Of a stretch of 64,000 nt of DNA, positions 52,891 through 62,668 are shown one piece after another (position 1 is the stretch's first letter; every line of letters starts with the position of its first letter). The translations under genes and the position numbers were made by a program. Source of the DNA: Metabacillus schmidteae (GTDB taxonomy: Bacteria; Bacillota; Bacilli; Bacillales; Bacillaceae); contig NZ_CAESCH010000001.1 of NCBI RefSeq assembly GCF_903166545.1, positions 2,918,001 to 2,982,000 of the forward strand. The letters run 5' to 3'. The notes under the pieces were generated by a model, which worked only from the letters and a program-made list of their open reading frames with translations, made no database searches and had not been told where the DNA came from.

Positions 52891-54003
52891 TTAAAATATA
52901 CGACGTTCCCAGCCATTTAACTTCGCAATCGCTTCAATATAATAATAATCTCCATATATTAACGATACATTAATATTTTCATTAGCCGGCTTATGTCCTG
53001 TCCCTTGGACCAGAATTCCTTGGTGCTCCGGCTGATCCAATGTTCCATAATTTTCAGTTAAAGAAGTTATTATATTTTTGGCAGCATCCTCATAAAGTTT
53101 TTTTTCATTAGCAGGGACCGAATCTGCAATTTCAAGCAATCCGGAAGCGGCAATTGCTGCGGCAGAGCTATCTCTAGGCTCATTTTCGATTGACTCTAAT
53201 CGGAAATCCCAATATGGAACATAATCTTCCGGTAGACCTGCGATAAAATGATGTGCAATCCGTTTTGCAGCATGTAGAAATTTAGAATCTCCTGTATGTT
53301 TGTACGTATTAGCAAATCCATATAGTGCCCATGCATTTCCCCTGCTCCATGCAGAATCCGGGGCGTTCCCTTGACCGCCAATTGATTCAATGAATTCTCC
53401 TGACTCTGGATCAAACGATAAAATATGGCAGGATGAACCATCTTCACGAATTCCATACTTTAAAGTCGTTTCCGCATGCAGGGTAGCAATATGTTTATAT
53501 CTAGGATCACCAGTCACGCGGCTTGCCCAGAATAATAGCGAAAGATTCATCATGCAATCAATAATTGCCCATCCTATTTTATCCCCGTTCCATGCCCTGA
53601 TAAAATTTCCTGCAGGGTTAAAACGTCCCGCTAAGTAGTTAGCTGCTTCCAACCCAATTCCAAGGCCCTTCTCGCTTTCCGTGATTTCATGTTCCAGCAC
53701 TGCAGATAGTAAAAATTGAAACCCTACATCATGATACAATTCATTAGGATGGTGGGAAAAACACTTTTGTAGTTTTTCATCCCAAGGCATCGCAGCATCT
53801 TTAAACTTCTCATTTTCAGTCATATCATATAGAACCCATAATAACCCCGGCCAAAAGCCTGATGTCCACCATTCATGTGGCATATCATCATAGATCCCAT
53901 CAGCCTTCGCAACATGTGGTGACTTATCTCCTATTTGATCAACCATACGCTCCACTTTTTCTTCAAGCTTTTTTAATAGTTCTTCTTGATTCAACTTGTG
54001 CAT
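52891..54003 (-). CDS. glycoside hydrolase family 88 (unsaturated glucuronyl hydrolase)
   Basis: The 370-residue product shows the GH88 alpha/alpha-barrel pattern: DMPHEWWTSGFWPGLLWVLY, DVGFQFLLSAVLEHEI with a catalytic Asp, APDSAWSRGNAWALYGFANT and a late DSSAAAIAASGLLEI. GH88 enzymes remove the 4,5-unsaturated uronic acid at the non-reducing end made by polysaccharide lyases. No signal peptide is present, so the substrate is an imported oligosaccharide. It is the first gene of the pair and divergent from an AraC regulator. Confidence 0.9.
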   Translation of the reverse strand: MHKLNQEELLKKLEEKVERMVDQIGDKSPHVAKADGIYDDMPHEWWTSGFWPGLLWVLYDMTENEKFKDAAMPWDEKLQKCFSHHPNELYHDVGFQFLLSAVLEHEITESEKGLGIGLEAANYLAGRFNPAGNFIRAWNGDKIGWAIIDCMMNLSLLFWASRVTGDPRYKHIATLHAETTLKYGIREDGSSCHILSFDPESGEFIESIGGQGNAPDSAWSRGNAWALYGFANTYKHTGDSKFLHAAKRIAHHFIAGLPEDYVPYWDFRLESIENEPRDSSAAAIAASGLLEIADSVPANEKKLYEDAAKNIITSLTENYGTLDQPEHQGILVQGTGHKPANENINVSLIYGDYYYIEAIAKLNGWERRIF

Positions 54004-54272
54004 GTTTTCCCTCCTATAAAGTTAATACATAGAGTATAGCGTCACTATTCTAATAAAAGTTGTTGTATAATAACTAAAAATATCGTTGTGTTGTTCTAGA
54101 GTACCGGGATTAATAGTGACTAAAATATGATATATTGAAGCTAATAGGCATAAGGTAATAACTTAGTAAGGTTCGAGTTTAAAAGTAACATTAAGATAAA
54201 ACTTGATATTAGAACGTTATGAACAAACAAGTTTTCATTATATATAATTATGAAATAAACGGAGGGGAGAAT

Positions 54273-55145
54273 ATGAAGCATTTATTTGAACAAATTGACC
54301 TAAAGCCTTTTAATTGGGTCTATCGCAGGGTTTCTGAAGAAAATTTTGAAGGGTTTTATCATTGGCATCAAGGCTGTGAATTATTATTTGTCTATCGTGG
54401 ACAAGGACGTGTCATTGTGAACCAGCAGACGTATGATATCAAAAAAGGGATGCTTTTCTTTTTCCAACCCTTTCAATTGCATAAAGTCCATGTTGAAGTT
54501 TCCCCGAAAACTCCCTATGAACGAAGTATCATACACTTTGATCCACTTACACTCGGGAAGAACACTTCACAAATATTCCCTGGTCTTAATGCCCTCTTAA
54601 ACCAATTACAAAACGGTGTAAATGAACCTCAAGCATTTAATTTAGAAGATTCTTATCAGTACATTTATGAAGCATGTGAGATATTTAATAAATCATTACA
54701 TACCAGCAACTGGGAGGAAGACAGTCAGCTTTTTCTCATGCAATTGTTGTCATGTATCCGATCAAAGATACACAATATTGATCTAAATTCATCCTTTCAT
54801 AGTAACTACCGTTCACTTTACTATTCGGAAAAAATCATGCAATGGATTGAAGAGCATTATATGGAGCCGTTTGACTTGGGACAATTGTCAGATGATCTCC
54901 ATTTATCAAAATCATATGTCTCAAGGATTTTCAAACGCGAAACCGGAAGCAGCTTAACAGAATATCTTACCATTCGGAGAATGAAGCAGGCATGTCAATT
55001 GCTACAGGTCACTAAGAAACCTATTGAATTAATTAGTGAGAGTGTGGGCTTTGGGAGTGTTTCCTACTTTATTCAGTTATTTAAGAAGATGATTGGGACG
55101 ACTCCACATCAGTATAGGCTTTATCATCAGGTGAATTATAAATAG
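54273..55145 (+). CDS. AraC-family transcription regulator
   Basis: The product (290 residues from the ATG at 54273, after GGAGGGGAG) has a cupin-like ligand-binding N-terminus (about 30-130, HWHQGCELLFVYRGQGRVIV and MLFFFQPFQLHKV) and a C-terminal double helix-turn-helix (about 190-285, LSKSYVSRIFKRETGSSLTE and GFGSVSYFIQLFKK). It is divergent from the GH88 and DUF2264 genes, which it probably activates when an unsaturated uronate oligosaccharide or similar sugar is present. Confidence 0.92.
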   Translation: MKHLFEQIDLKPFNWVYRRVSEENFEGFYHWHQGCELLFVYRGQGRVIVNQQTYDIKKGMLFFFQPFQLHKVHVEVSPKTPYERSIIHFDPLTLGKNTSQIFPGLNALLNQLQNGVNEPQAFNLEDSYQYIYEACEIFNKSLHTSNWEEDSQLFLMQLLSCIRSKIHNIDLNSSFHSNYRSLYYSEKIMQWIEEHYMEPFDLGQLSDDLHLSKSYVSRIFKRETGSSLTEYLTIRRMKQACQLLQVTKKPIELISESVGFGSVSYFIQLFKKMIGTTPHQYRLYHQVNYK

Positions 55146-55256
55146 GAAATGGTGGGTTTTTAAAGTAGGATCAATGGAGGTCGCTCATAATCATAACCCT
55201 ATTTATTATAACAAGAGTTTTGTCTGCTACAGCCTAGTTTTAGACTTAGCATTTCT

Positions 55257-55302
55257 ATAAAAAAAGACACTTCCCATAAAAATATGAAGTGTCTTTTTAT
55301 TC
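55257..55302. terminator. bidirectional terminator
   Basis: AAAAAGACACTTC pairs with GAAGTGTCTTTTT around a 12-base loop. It lies between the convergent AraC and acoC genes. Confidence 0.85.
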
Positions 55303-55343
55303 AGCTCCATTTCTAGTGAATGATTTTCGAAAGGGGCTATCTT

Positions 55344-56588
55344 CTATAATACAAGTAAATAAGGATTCTCTAAATAGTAGATTATTCTTTCCAGAAACTC
55401 AGCGGCCGGGGTCCCATCAATAATTTGATGATCAAACGTTAAGCTTAATGGCAGTTCTTTGCTCTGAATCACTTGGCCTTCTTTATCCAAGGTAAGTTTG
55501 TCTTGAAGACTTCCTACTCCTAAAATACCAGATTCAGGTGTATTTAAAATTGGAGTAAAGTATTCGACACCGCTTTGTCCTAGATTCGTCAAGGTAAATG
55601 TTGATCCCGTTACTAGATCGTTTGCAAGGCTACCTTCTCGTGCAGCTTGCGTAGTCTTTGTGATGTTTCCGCTTAACTCCTTTAAGCTCATTTGGTGAGC
55701 ATTCCGAATAACGGGTACCAGCAGGCCAACAGATATGGCCGTTGCCATTCCAAGATGGACTTCTTCAAAGGTCTGGAAACCATTCGTGTCCGTTTCATAC
55801 CAGCTATTCATTTCAGGATATTCTTTTAATGCTAGAATTGTTGCTTTGGCAACACAAACAGTTAGACTAAGACTACCAGCAATTTCTGTTTCGGTAAGAT
55901 GATTTTTTATATTCTCTTTAAACATCATAAATGCAGTTAAGTCAGCTTTTCGATGGATCGTCAATTGGGCTGATTGCGCTAAACTATTTCTCATTCTTTT
56001 GGCAATAATCTTACGCATTCCCGTGAGTCCAGTACCAAGATTTCGGTCGGCTGTGTTCACCGGGAAAGAATGGATTTCCACCGCAGGAGCTACTTCCTTA
56101 GAAGAAGAAATTTCGTAAGCCTCTATATCTCTTCTAGTAATCCGATTATTTCCACCTGTACCTTTAACCAAAGAAAGATTAATATTCTTCTCTTTTGCTA
56201 ATTTCCTAGCAAGTGGACTCACAAAAATACGTCCAGTGTGCGATTCGATTGGTTTTTCGGCCGGAATCACATTCTTCTGTTCTTTTTCGTTCCTTTCTAA
56301 TTTGGCTTCCGGGGATTGTTCGACAGGCTGAGATTGGGGTGTTTCACCTTCTTGAGCCACAATTCCTATTACTTCTTTAACTGGTACTTCAGCCCCCTGA
56401 TGGGCAATGACTTTTACTAACACCCCATCTGCTGGTGCTTCAACTTCCATCGTTAATTTTTCAGAACTAATCGTGCAGATCGGTTCTCCCTTTTTAACAG
56501 GTTCGCCTTCTTTTTTGTACCATTCATCCACATTTCCACTCGTCATCGTTAACCCTAACTTAGGCATTAAAACATCTGTTGCCATCAT
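55344..56588 (-). CDS. acoC: acetoin dehydrogenase E2, dihydrolipoamide acetyltransferase
   Basis: The 414-residue product has an N-terminal lipoyl domain with the modified Lys at 44 (SSEKLTME), a linker, a peripheral-subunit-binding domain (about 118-152, VSPLARKLAKEKNINLSLVK), and a C-terminal acyltransferase domain with FTLTNLGQSGVEYFTPI and the catalytic His in SLTFDHQIIDGTPAAEF. It transfers the acetyl group from the E1-bound intermediate to CoA. It is the last gene of acoL-A-B-C. Confidence 0.9.
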   Translation of the reverse strand: MMATDVLMPKLGLTMTSGNVDEWYKKEGEPVKKGEPICTISSEKLTMEVEAPADGVLVKVIAHQGAEVPVKEVIGIVAQEGETPQSQPVEQSPEAKLERNEKEQKNVIPAEKPIESHTGRIFVSPLARKLAKEKNINLSLVKGTGGNNRITRRDIEAYEISSSKEVAPAVEIHSFPVNTADRNLGTGLTGMRKIIAKRMRNSLAQSAQLTIHRKADLTAFMMFKENIKNHLTETEIAGSLSLTVCVAKATILALKEYPEMNSWYETDTNGFQTFEEVHLGMATAISVGLLVPVIRNAHQMSLKELSGNITKTTQAAREGSLANDLVTGSTFTLTNLGQSGVEYFTPILNTPESGILGVGSLQDKLTLDKEGQVIQSKELPLSLTFDHQIIDGTPAAEFLERIIYYLENPYLLVL

Positions 56589-56599
56589 TGATCACCACC

Positions 56600-57637
56600 T
56601 TACACTAAGATTGTCTTTTTTAAATCAAAGATCAGTTCATCCGCTACTTTTAACACTTTATCTGCATTTGGAATGTACAGATCCTCAAGGTTTTTTGCAA
56701 AAGGCACAGGTGTGTTCGGTGCACATACACATTTAACTGGGGCATCTAAATAATCAAACGCTTTATCTGAAACTACACTTGCAATATCAGTAGCTGTATT
56801 ATTGTGTGGATTCGATTCATCAATGACAATTAATCGGTTGGTCTTCTTAACTGAATTGATAACAGTTTCCTGATCCCATGGTGCCACTGTTAATAAATCG
56901 ATAACTTCGACTGAGACACCTTGCTCTGCTAAACGATCTGCTACCTCTTCTGCTACATATAACATTTTTCCGATTGAAACGATCGTTAAGTCCGTACCTT
57001 CTCTTTTCACTTTTGCTTTTCCAATTTCAACCGTATAATGTCCTTCAGGCACTTCTCCCTTAAGACCATATATGGTTTTATCTTCTGAGAATACAACAAT
57101 GTTATCATCCTCAATAGAAGCAAGAAGCAATCCTTTTGCATCGTATGGATTGGAAGGAACCACGACTTTGACTCCAGGAATAGAACCAAGAATCCCGTAA
57201 TAACACCCTGAATGTTGTGCTGCTGCTGAAGCACCTGCACCATGATTGGTTCGGACTGTCATTGGAATAGTTGCTTTACCCCCGAACATATAACGCATTT
57301 TCGATCCTTGTCCAAGGATCGTGTCAAAGCAAAACCCTAGGAAGTCATTAAACATTAATTCCGGGACAGGTCTTAAGCCTGTTGCTGCAGCCCCTACTGC
57401 TGCGCCCATATAACCCATTTCAGAAATTGGTGTATCGATTACACGTTCTGTTCCGTACTTTTCCACTAGCCCTTTCGTTAAGCCGAATACACCTCCCCAA
57501 GCTCCTGTTTCATTTAAATGCTCAACGGTCGCACCACCTGCTATATCTTCTCCAAGCAGGATCACTCGTTCATCTTGAGCCATTGAGATATCTAACGCCT
57601 CATTAATTGCTTGCATCATTGTGATTTTTCTTTCCAT
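56600..57637 (-). CDS. acoB: acetoin dehydrogenase E1 component, beta subunit
   Basis: The 345-residue product has the transketolase pyrimidine-binding start ITMMQAINEALDISMAQDER, LLGEDIAGG, VIDTPISEMGYMGAAVGAA and the RTNHGAGASAAAQHSG segment of E1-beta subunits. Together with the alpha subunit it decarboxylates acetoin or a keto acid with thiamine diphosphate. It is 12 bases upstream of acoC. Assignment to acetoin rather than another 2-oxo acid dehydrogenase rests on the adjacent AcoR regulator and gene set. Confidence 0.88.
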   Translation of the reverse strand: MERKITMMQAINEALDISMAQDERVILLGEDIAGGATVEHLNETGAWGGVFGLTKGLVEKYGTERVIDTPISEMGYMGAAVGAAATGLRPVPELMFNDFLGFCFDTILGQGSKMRYMFGGKATIPMTVRTNHGAGASAAAQHSGCYYGILGSIPGVKVVVPSNPYDAKGLLLASIEDDNIVVFSEDKTIYGLKGEVPEGHYTVEIGKAKVKREGTDLTIVSIGKMLYVAEEVADRLAEQGVSVEVIDLLTVAPWDQETVINSVKKTNRLIVIDESNPHNNTATDIASVVSDKAFDYLDAPVKCVCAPNTPVPFAKNLEDLYIPNADKVLKVADELIFDLKKTILV

Positions 57638-57663
57638 TTCCCAACACTCTCCCTTTGTATTTA

Positions 57664-58620
57664 TTAAGCAAATACATCTTCATATAAAGATTCTGGTCTT
57701 GGCTCTGGGCTTTTCTCAGCAAATTTTATCGCTCCAACGATCTTTTCTTCCGATATTTTTTCAATTTCATCTGCTTCGATCTCTGACATGAGATTTTGTT
57801 CAATTGCCTGCTTGCGGAATAGTTTAATACAATCTTTTTCCGCAAGCTCTTTTTCTGCTCCATCTAAAGCTTTATACTTTTGTTCATCTCCCTCGAAATG
57901 ACCATAGTTACGATATGTGACACATTCAATTAAAGCAGGTCCTTCCCCGTTTCTTGCACGTTTTATCGCTTTTTCCGCTTCCTCATAAACTTTAAACACG
58001 TCTTTTCCATCTACTCTAACTCCAGGCATGTTATATGAAGCGCTCCGTTCAGCAATTGTTTTTGAACCTGAGGCATAGGATTGTGGTGTGGCTTCTGCGA
58101 ACATATTATTTTCACAAACGAAGATAACTGGGAGTTTCCAAATGGACGCTAAATTAAGTCCTTCGTGGAATGTTCCCTCATTGGCCGCTCCATCACCGAA
58201 GAAGCAAACAACGACAGAATCAGTTTTCAAATACTTATTCCTAAGCCCTGCACCTACAGCGAGCGGAATCCCCCCGCCAACCATTCCATTTGCACCGAGC
58301 ATGCCTTTATCAATATCAGCAATATGCATGGAACCCCCTTTCCCTTTACAAAGTCCGGTTTCTTTACCATAAATTTCTGCCATCATTCCATCTAGATCGC
58401 ACCCCTTAGCAATACAATGTCCATGTCCTCGATGGGTGCTCGTAATGTAATCGCTATCACTTAAATGTGCACAAAAACCTGTTGCAACAGCTTCCTCACC
58501 GGCATATAAATGCACAAATCCAGGTATTTCACCTCTCGCAAATATTTCGTGGACTTTGTCTTCAAATTGACGAATTTCATTCATTTTTTGGTAGATCCAT
58601 ATTGCATCCTGCTTTTTCAT
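57664..58620 (-). CDS. acoA: acetoin dehydrogenase E1 component, alpha subunit
   Basis: The 318-residue product has the thiamine-diphosphate motif GDGAANEGTFHEGLNLASIW and ITSTHRGHGHCIAKGC, plus RVDGKDVFKVYEEAEKA, all typical of E1-alpha. It partners with the beta subunit next door. GGAGGA precedes the ATG and the gene follows acoL closely. Confidence 0.9.
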   Translation of the reverse strand: MKKQDAIWIYQKMNEIRQFEDKVHEIFARGEIPGFVHLYAGEEAVATGFCAHLSDSDYITSTHRGHGHCIAKGCDLDGMMAEIYGKETGLCKGKGGSMHIADIDKGMLGANGMVGGGIPLAVGAGLRNKYLKTDSVVVCFFGDGAANEGTFHEGLNLASIWKLPVIFVCENNMFAEATPQSYASGSKTIAERSASYNMPGVRVDGKDVFKVYEEAEKAIKRARNGEGPALIECVTYRNYGHFEGDEQKYKALDGAEKELAEKDCIKLFRKQAIEQNLMSEIEADEIEKISEEKIVGAIKFAEKSPEPRPESLYEDVFA

Positions 58621-58638
58621 CCTATTTCCTCCTCTTCC

Positions 58639-59991
58639 TTATTCATGAATGGCTTTAAACAACATACTCTCAGTTGTTTCTCTAATCGTTTCAGACAGGT
58701 TTGGATGTCCATAGATAAGGGTGCTCATTTCCTCAATTCTGCCTTCTGAATGTTTTACAGCTAGTATTTGATTCAGTATCTCGCTTGCATTTGCCCCAAC
58801 CACAACGGCCCCCAAAATTTCATGATCATTCTTTTCGGATATGATTTTGACAAAGCCGTCAGTTTCATCCATTGCGATCGCTCTTCCATTTGAATTGAAA
58901 GACATTTTTTTCGTGATTACATCATATCCTTTTGCCTTCGCCTCCTCTTCATTAAGGCCAAAGGAAGCAATTTCAGGGTGTGTGTACACACATCTAGGAA
59001 TTTCATCTTGATGTAATGTTGGATGTTGTTCATTGAAAATGGCTGAGACAGCTACTAATCCTTCTTGACTTGCCGCATGTGCAAGCTGATATCCTCCTAT
59101 GACATCACCGATTGCATATACATGATTTTTACTCGTTAAATAGTTGCTATTTACTTTTATAAATTTCTTTTTATCATCTAATTCTAAATGTAAGTCATGA
59201 GCAATTTCGATATTGGCTCTTCTACCTGCTGCCACAAGCAGAGTTGTATAAGGAATCTTTTGATTTTTTAAATCAACATCATCAGGTGTTACTTCAAGAA
59301 TGTTAGCCTTTGTATAGTAAGCGATTTCGAGTTGGTCCATTTTCTTTTTTATTTGTTCACGAGCATCGGCATCTTCTGTTAAAAGTATGTCATCTGCTAC
59401 CTCAACAACAGTCACCTTTGTGCCAAGAGGAGCCATCGCAAAGGCTAATTCAATTCCAATTACTCCGCCGCCAATAATGATCAGATCTTTAGGTTGTTTT
59501 TTGAGATTAAAAAAACTATCTGTCGTATGGTACGAGACTTGGTCTAGCCCCTTGATCTGTGGAACAAAAGGTCTGCTTCCTGTAGCAAGGATGATATCTC
59601 TGCCCTTGAACTGTTGATTTTTTACCACAACAACCAAGCTTTCTCCTACAGTTGCTTCGCCTTTAATCAAGGTAATATTGTTTTTTCGCAACAAATATTC
59701 GATGCCATGTACCAACGTCCCGACTACTTTTTCTTTTCGTTCAACAAGCCTTTCATAGTCAATATGTTGTACTTCAGCTGATATGCCATGACGATTCGCT
59801 TTTTTTATGTTGTTAATCCATTCACTGTGCTGCAAAAATGTCTTTGATGGGATACACCCAACATTTAAACAAGTGCCACCTAAAGACGATTTTTCGATGA
59901 TCGCGACTTTCTTCCCTTTTTGTGCTGCTCTAATTGCTGCGACATACCCACCTGGTCCGGCGCCAATGACAATTAAATCAAAGTGCTGCAA
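58639..59991 (-). CDS. acoL: dihydrolipoyl dehydrogenase (E3)
   Basis: The 450-residue product has the FAD GxGxxG motif IGAGPGGYVAAIRAAQKGKK, the redox disulfide GGTCLNVGCIPS, an NAD-binding GGGVIGIELAFA and a C-terminal HPNLSETIRE with the catalytic His. It reoxidises the lipoyl group of E2 to make NADH. It is the first gene of the aco operon here, ahead of acoA, unlike the usual acoA-B-C-L order. Confidence 0.92.
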   Translation of the reverse strand: MQHFDLIVIGAGPGGYVAAIRAAQKGKKVAIIEKSSLGGTCLNVGCIPSKTFLQHSEWINNIKKANRHGISAEVQHIDYERLVERKEKVVGTLVHGIEYLLRKNNITLIKGEATVGESLVVVVKNQQFKGRDIILATGSRPFVPQIKGLDQVSYHTTDSFFNLKKQPKDLIIIGGGVIGIELAFAMAPLGTKVTVVEVADDILLTEDADAREQIKKKMDQLEIAYYTKANILEVTPDDVDLKNQKIPYTTLLVAAGRRANIEIAHDLHLELDDKKKFIKVNSNYLTSKNHVYAIGDVIGGYQLAHAASQEGLVAVSAIFNEQHPTLHQDEIPRCVYTHPEIASFGLNEEEAKAKGYDVITKKMSFNSNGRAIAMDETDGFVKIISEKNDHEILGAVVVGANASEILNQILAVKHSEGRIEEMSTLIYGHPNLSETIRETTESMLFKAIHE

Positions 59992-60050
59992 GATTCCTTC
60001 CCTCCTATCACTTAAAATACGACTTTTACAATATGTTTTAGATTGAAGAC

Positions 60051-60070
60051 ATCAATAACTGTTTATTGAT
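60051..60070. promoter_or_regulatory. perfect palindrome in aco leader
   Basis: ATCAATAA-CTGT-TTATTGAT has perfect 8-bp arms with a 4-base spacer. It lies between the sigma-54 promoter and the acoL start, in the 5' leader, where it could bind a repressor or fold as a small hairpin. Confidence 0.6.
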
Positions 60071-60088
60071 GATCTCATTAACTATACT

Positions 60089-60105
60089 TGCAATTATCGT
60101 GCCAA
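60089..60105 (-). promoter_or_regulatory. sigma-54 promoter of the aco operon
   Basis: On the minus strand TTGGCACGATAATTGCA matches TGGCAC-N5-TTGC exactly. It is about 100 bases before acoL and downstream of acoR, as expected for an AcoR-activated promoter. Confidence 0.92.
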
Positions 60106-60144
60106 TTTCAACACCCACTTCTAAAGCGGATTTTATAAAACAAA

Positions 60145-60184
60145 AAATAAAAAATGCGACAATCGTTTCAAATCGTCGCATTTT
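60145..60184 (-). terminator. terminator of acoR
   Basis: On the minus strand AAAATGCGACGATT pairs with AATTGTCGCATTTT-type arms (AAAATGCGAC/GTCGCATTTT plus neighbours) and is followed by TTTATTTT. It separates acoR from the aco structural genes. Confidence 0.85.
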
Positions 60185-60192
60185 GAATCATT

Positions 60193-61995
60193 TTAATTCA
60201 ACTTATATTTATTGATTTTACGATAAAGAGTGCTTTTTGACATGGAGAGTTGTTTGGCGGTGAAAGGGATATTGCCATTGTTTTGAATTAAGGCATTCAT
60301 AATGTTTTCTTTTTCTAACTGTTCCTTAAAATTGATGTTTTTGCTGCTAGTTTCTTGAAGCGGTGTAAATAACCCGCCTTTATGAATCAACTGCACTAAC
60401 TGTTCCCTAGTTGGAGTCCTTTCTCTGTAGTACACATGACACCTTTCCAAAAAGTTATTCAACTCACGGATATTTCCATTCCATTGGTTCTGTTCTGCAA
60501 CTTCAATTAACTCTTTTTCCCATAAAGGATACCAATTATTCGCGTCTTCAAATGACTTTATGAACTCACGGATATCCTCTTTCCGCTCTCTTAGAGGTGG
60601 AATATGTAGAGGACAAACATAAACACGATAAAACAAATCTTCTCGAAATTTCCCATTCATGACCAGGGATTTTAAATCTTGATTGCTTGCTGTGATGAGT
60701 CTAAAATTCAGTTGGATTTCTTGGGTTCCACCAATTCGAGTCAGCTTCTTCTCTTGAAGAACGCGCAACAGGTCAGACTGCATCGAAACAGGCATATCTT
60801 CAATTTCATCAAGAAACAAGGTCCCATGATTGGCCTGCTCAATTTTTCCTTGATAGCCATTAGCGTTTGCACCTGTAAAAGCTCCCTTTTCGTAACCGAA
60901 CAATTCACTTTCCATCAAATTCTTCGGTATGGAGCCACAATTGACACTAACGAGTTTCCCCTTCGAAAACGGACTGTTAGCATGGATCGTTTTTGCCAAC
61001 ACTTCTTTCCCTGTCCCAGTTTCACCAAACAAATGAATAGGTGCTGAAGTAGGAGCCACGATTTTTACTTCTTCTAATAATTCAAGAAATGTTTTACTTC
61101 GCCCAGCTACATATGGAAATTCAAACGTTTGATCTGCTACTCTTTGTTTCAAGCCATGTACAAAGTAGCCGATACAGGTACCTTCTTTCAAAATTGGTTC
61201 CTGCTTTCCTATAATCCTCTCATTCTTTGTTATGTCATGAAGTTTTTTTCCTATATAAGAATCAGGCTCGTCTATTAGTTCAGAGGATAAATGTAGAATC
61301 ATCATTGAGGAGTCGCACAAAATACCAGGTTGTTTTTTACTAGAGTAATATTGCAGCATATACTTTTGGTCTTCATATGCCTTTCTTTGTAATGCTTCCG
61401 AGATAAAGTCTGCAATCAGCTGGACCCTTACGAGAAAATCAATTTCCTTTGGATAATGGGCAGGCATCGATAAGTCTACTACCCCTTTCACTTGGTCATC
61501 TACTCCAAATATGGGAGAAGAAACACAGCTCCACCTTTGGGAGGCTTTAGCAAAATGCTCGTATCCATGGATGATATTCGCTTCTTTTGTTCGCAAAGCC
61601 ACTCCAATCGCATTCGTACCAACCACAGATTCCGTCCACTGAGAACCTTGCCAAAACCCAATATCTCTCGCAGTTTCTTTCAATCCCTCATGGCCTGATT
61701 GCCATAAAATATACCCGTCAGCATCTGTTAGGACGAGGATAAACTCTATATTTTTAAACAACATACTAAAGCGGTCCAAGCTTCTTTTAGCCAATGAAAT
61801 CATCGTCTCATTTTCTCTTAATCTCGTTTTAAAATCATTTGCCGTAAGAATTCGGCTGCCAATCCCTTTATTCGGGTTCACGTTAAACTTTTTACTAAGC
61901 TTCCAAGAATCAAGAATAACCTTATCAATATTAGACGGATCCAGTTTATTTTCATGAATGTACTTCTCCCACGTTTGCCGAATCTCCAAACTCAT
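60193..61995 (-). CDS. acoR: sigma-54-dependent acetoin operon activator
   Basis: The product (600 residues from the ATG at 61995, after AAAGGAGGGG) has an N-terminal GAF-like domain (about 60-250, GYILWQSGHEGLKETARDIG and VGTNAIGVALRTKEA), a PAS-like region, a AAA+ domain (about 305-520) with Walker A GETGTGKEVLAKTIHANS and the normal GAFTGA loop, and a C-terminal Fis helix-turn-helix (about 560-600). AcoR activates the acetoin dehydrogenase operon with sigma-54 and acetoin. The promoter at 60089 fits. It has its own terminator. Confidence 0.92.
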   Translation of the reverse strand: MSLEIRQTWEKYIHENKLDPSNIDKVILDSWKLSKKFNVNPNKGIGSRILTANDFKTRLRENETMISLAKRSLDRFSMLFKNIEFILVLTDADGYILWQSGHEGLKETARDIGFWQGSQWTESVVGTNAIGVALRTKEANIIHGYEHFAKASQRWSCVSSPIFGVDDQVKGVVDLSMPAHYPKEIDFLVRVQLIADFISEALQRKAYEDQKYMLQYYSSKKQPGILCDSSMMILHLSSELIDEPDSYIGKKLHDITKNERIIGKQEPILKEGTCIGYFVHGLKQRVADQTFEFPYVAGRSKTFLELLEEVKIVAPTSAPIHLFGETGTGKEVLAKTIHANSPFSKGKLVSVNCGSIPKNLMESELFGYEKGAFTGANANGYQGKIEQANHGTLFLDEIEDMPVSMQSDLLRVLQEKKLTRIGGTQEIQLNFRLITASNQDLKSLVMNGKFREDLFYRVYVCPLHIPPLRERKEDIREFIKSFEDANNWYPLWEKELIEVAEQNQWNGNIRELNNFLERCHVYYRERTPTREQLVQLIHKGGLFTPLQETSSKNINFKEQLEKENIMNALIQNNGNIPFTAKQLSMSKSTLYRKINKYKLN

Positions 61996-62162
61996 GTACA
62001 CCCCTCCTTTGTATCCCCTTTCATTATATAATTGTCGTGGGTTTGGTTCAAATGGATTGGTGTTCTTTAAATTAAAACCAATAGGCAATTCCTATTTAGT
62101 TATGAGGAAATACCTCTTTTGTTATTGTATAGAAAGAACCAAGACGTTGTCCTACGCATTTT

Positions 62163-62668
62163 CTAAAACGGCACTTTATATCTAGTAACTCTTAAATGTC
62201 TAAATGAAATATATAGTGATAATAAACCATTCAAAGCCAACAAGATAACAATTATTTTAGTAAGTAAAGCAACATCAGCTGCAAATACTGTTATCGAATG
62301 CCATGGTGAACCCGTACCATAGATTAGTAAAGGAATGATAGCAACAGATAAAATGAGTTGAATACTACCGGAGATACGCCATACATTTATTTTGCGAATT
62401 TTTCTTGATTTAATCTTTACAAGTAGATAAATGAACATTCCAAAAAGCAGGCATCCAATCCCTATTAAAATGAATTGAGTAATAGGCTTGAATGGAGGGA
62501 TATCAACTGGCTCCTCTCCATTTAATAGATTGATAATCCCTTGCTTTAGGAATATTAGTCCCTCTTCTTCTAAAATATGATTTTTATTAGTAAGAATCAC
62601 ACCACCCCAACCTTTTTCCGGGATATAGAATACTTCTGCATGTGAATCAGGCGTTAAATGAACTGTCA
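62163..62668 (-). pseudogene. 3' fragment of a serine hydrolase (beta-lactamase family)
   Basis: Read on the minus strand, the frame from about 62668 encodes TPDSHAEVFYIPEKGWGGVI, LTNKNHILEEE and then a three-helix membrane tail (about 145 residues). That is the C-terminal end of Bacillus serine hydrolases of the beta-lactamase/PBP class, whose catalytic Ser-x-x-Lys part is missing. In-frame translation upstream of 62668 stops early and continues in a different frame into the HAAS gene, so most of the gene was deleted. The longest ATG-starting piece, 62163-62600, is probably not a real gene. Confidence 0.8.

Noticed and set aside
62163..62600. 145-aa membrane protein as an intact gene
   Set aside because: In-frame sequence upstream continues the C-terminal domain of a serine hydrolase without a start; better read as a truncated gene.
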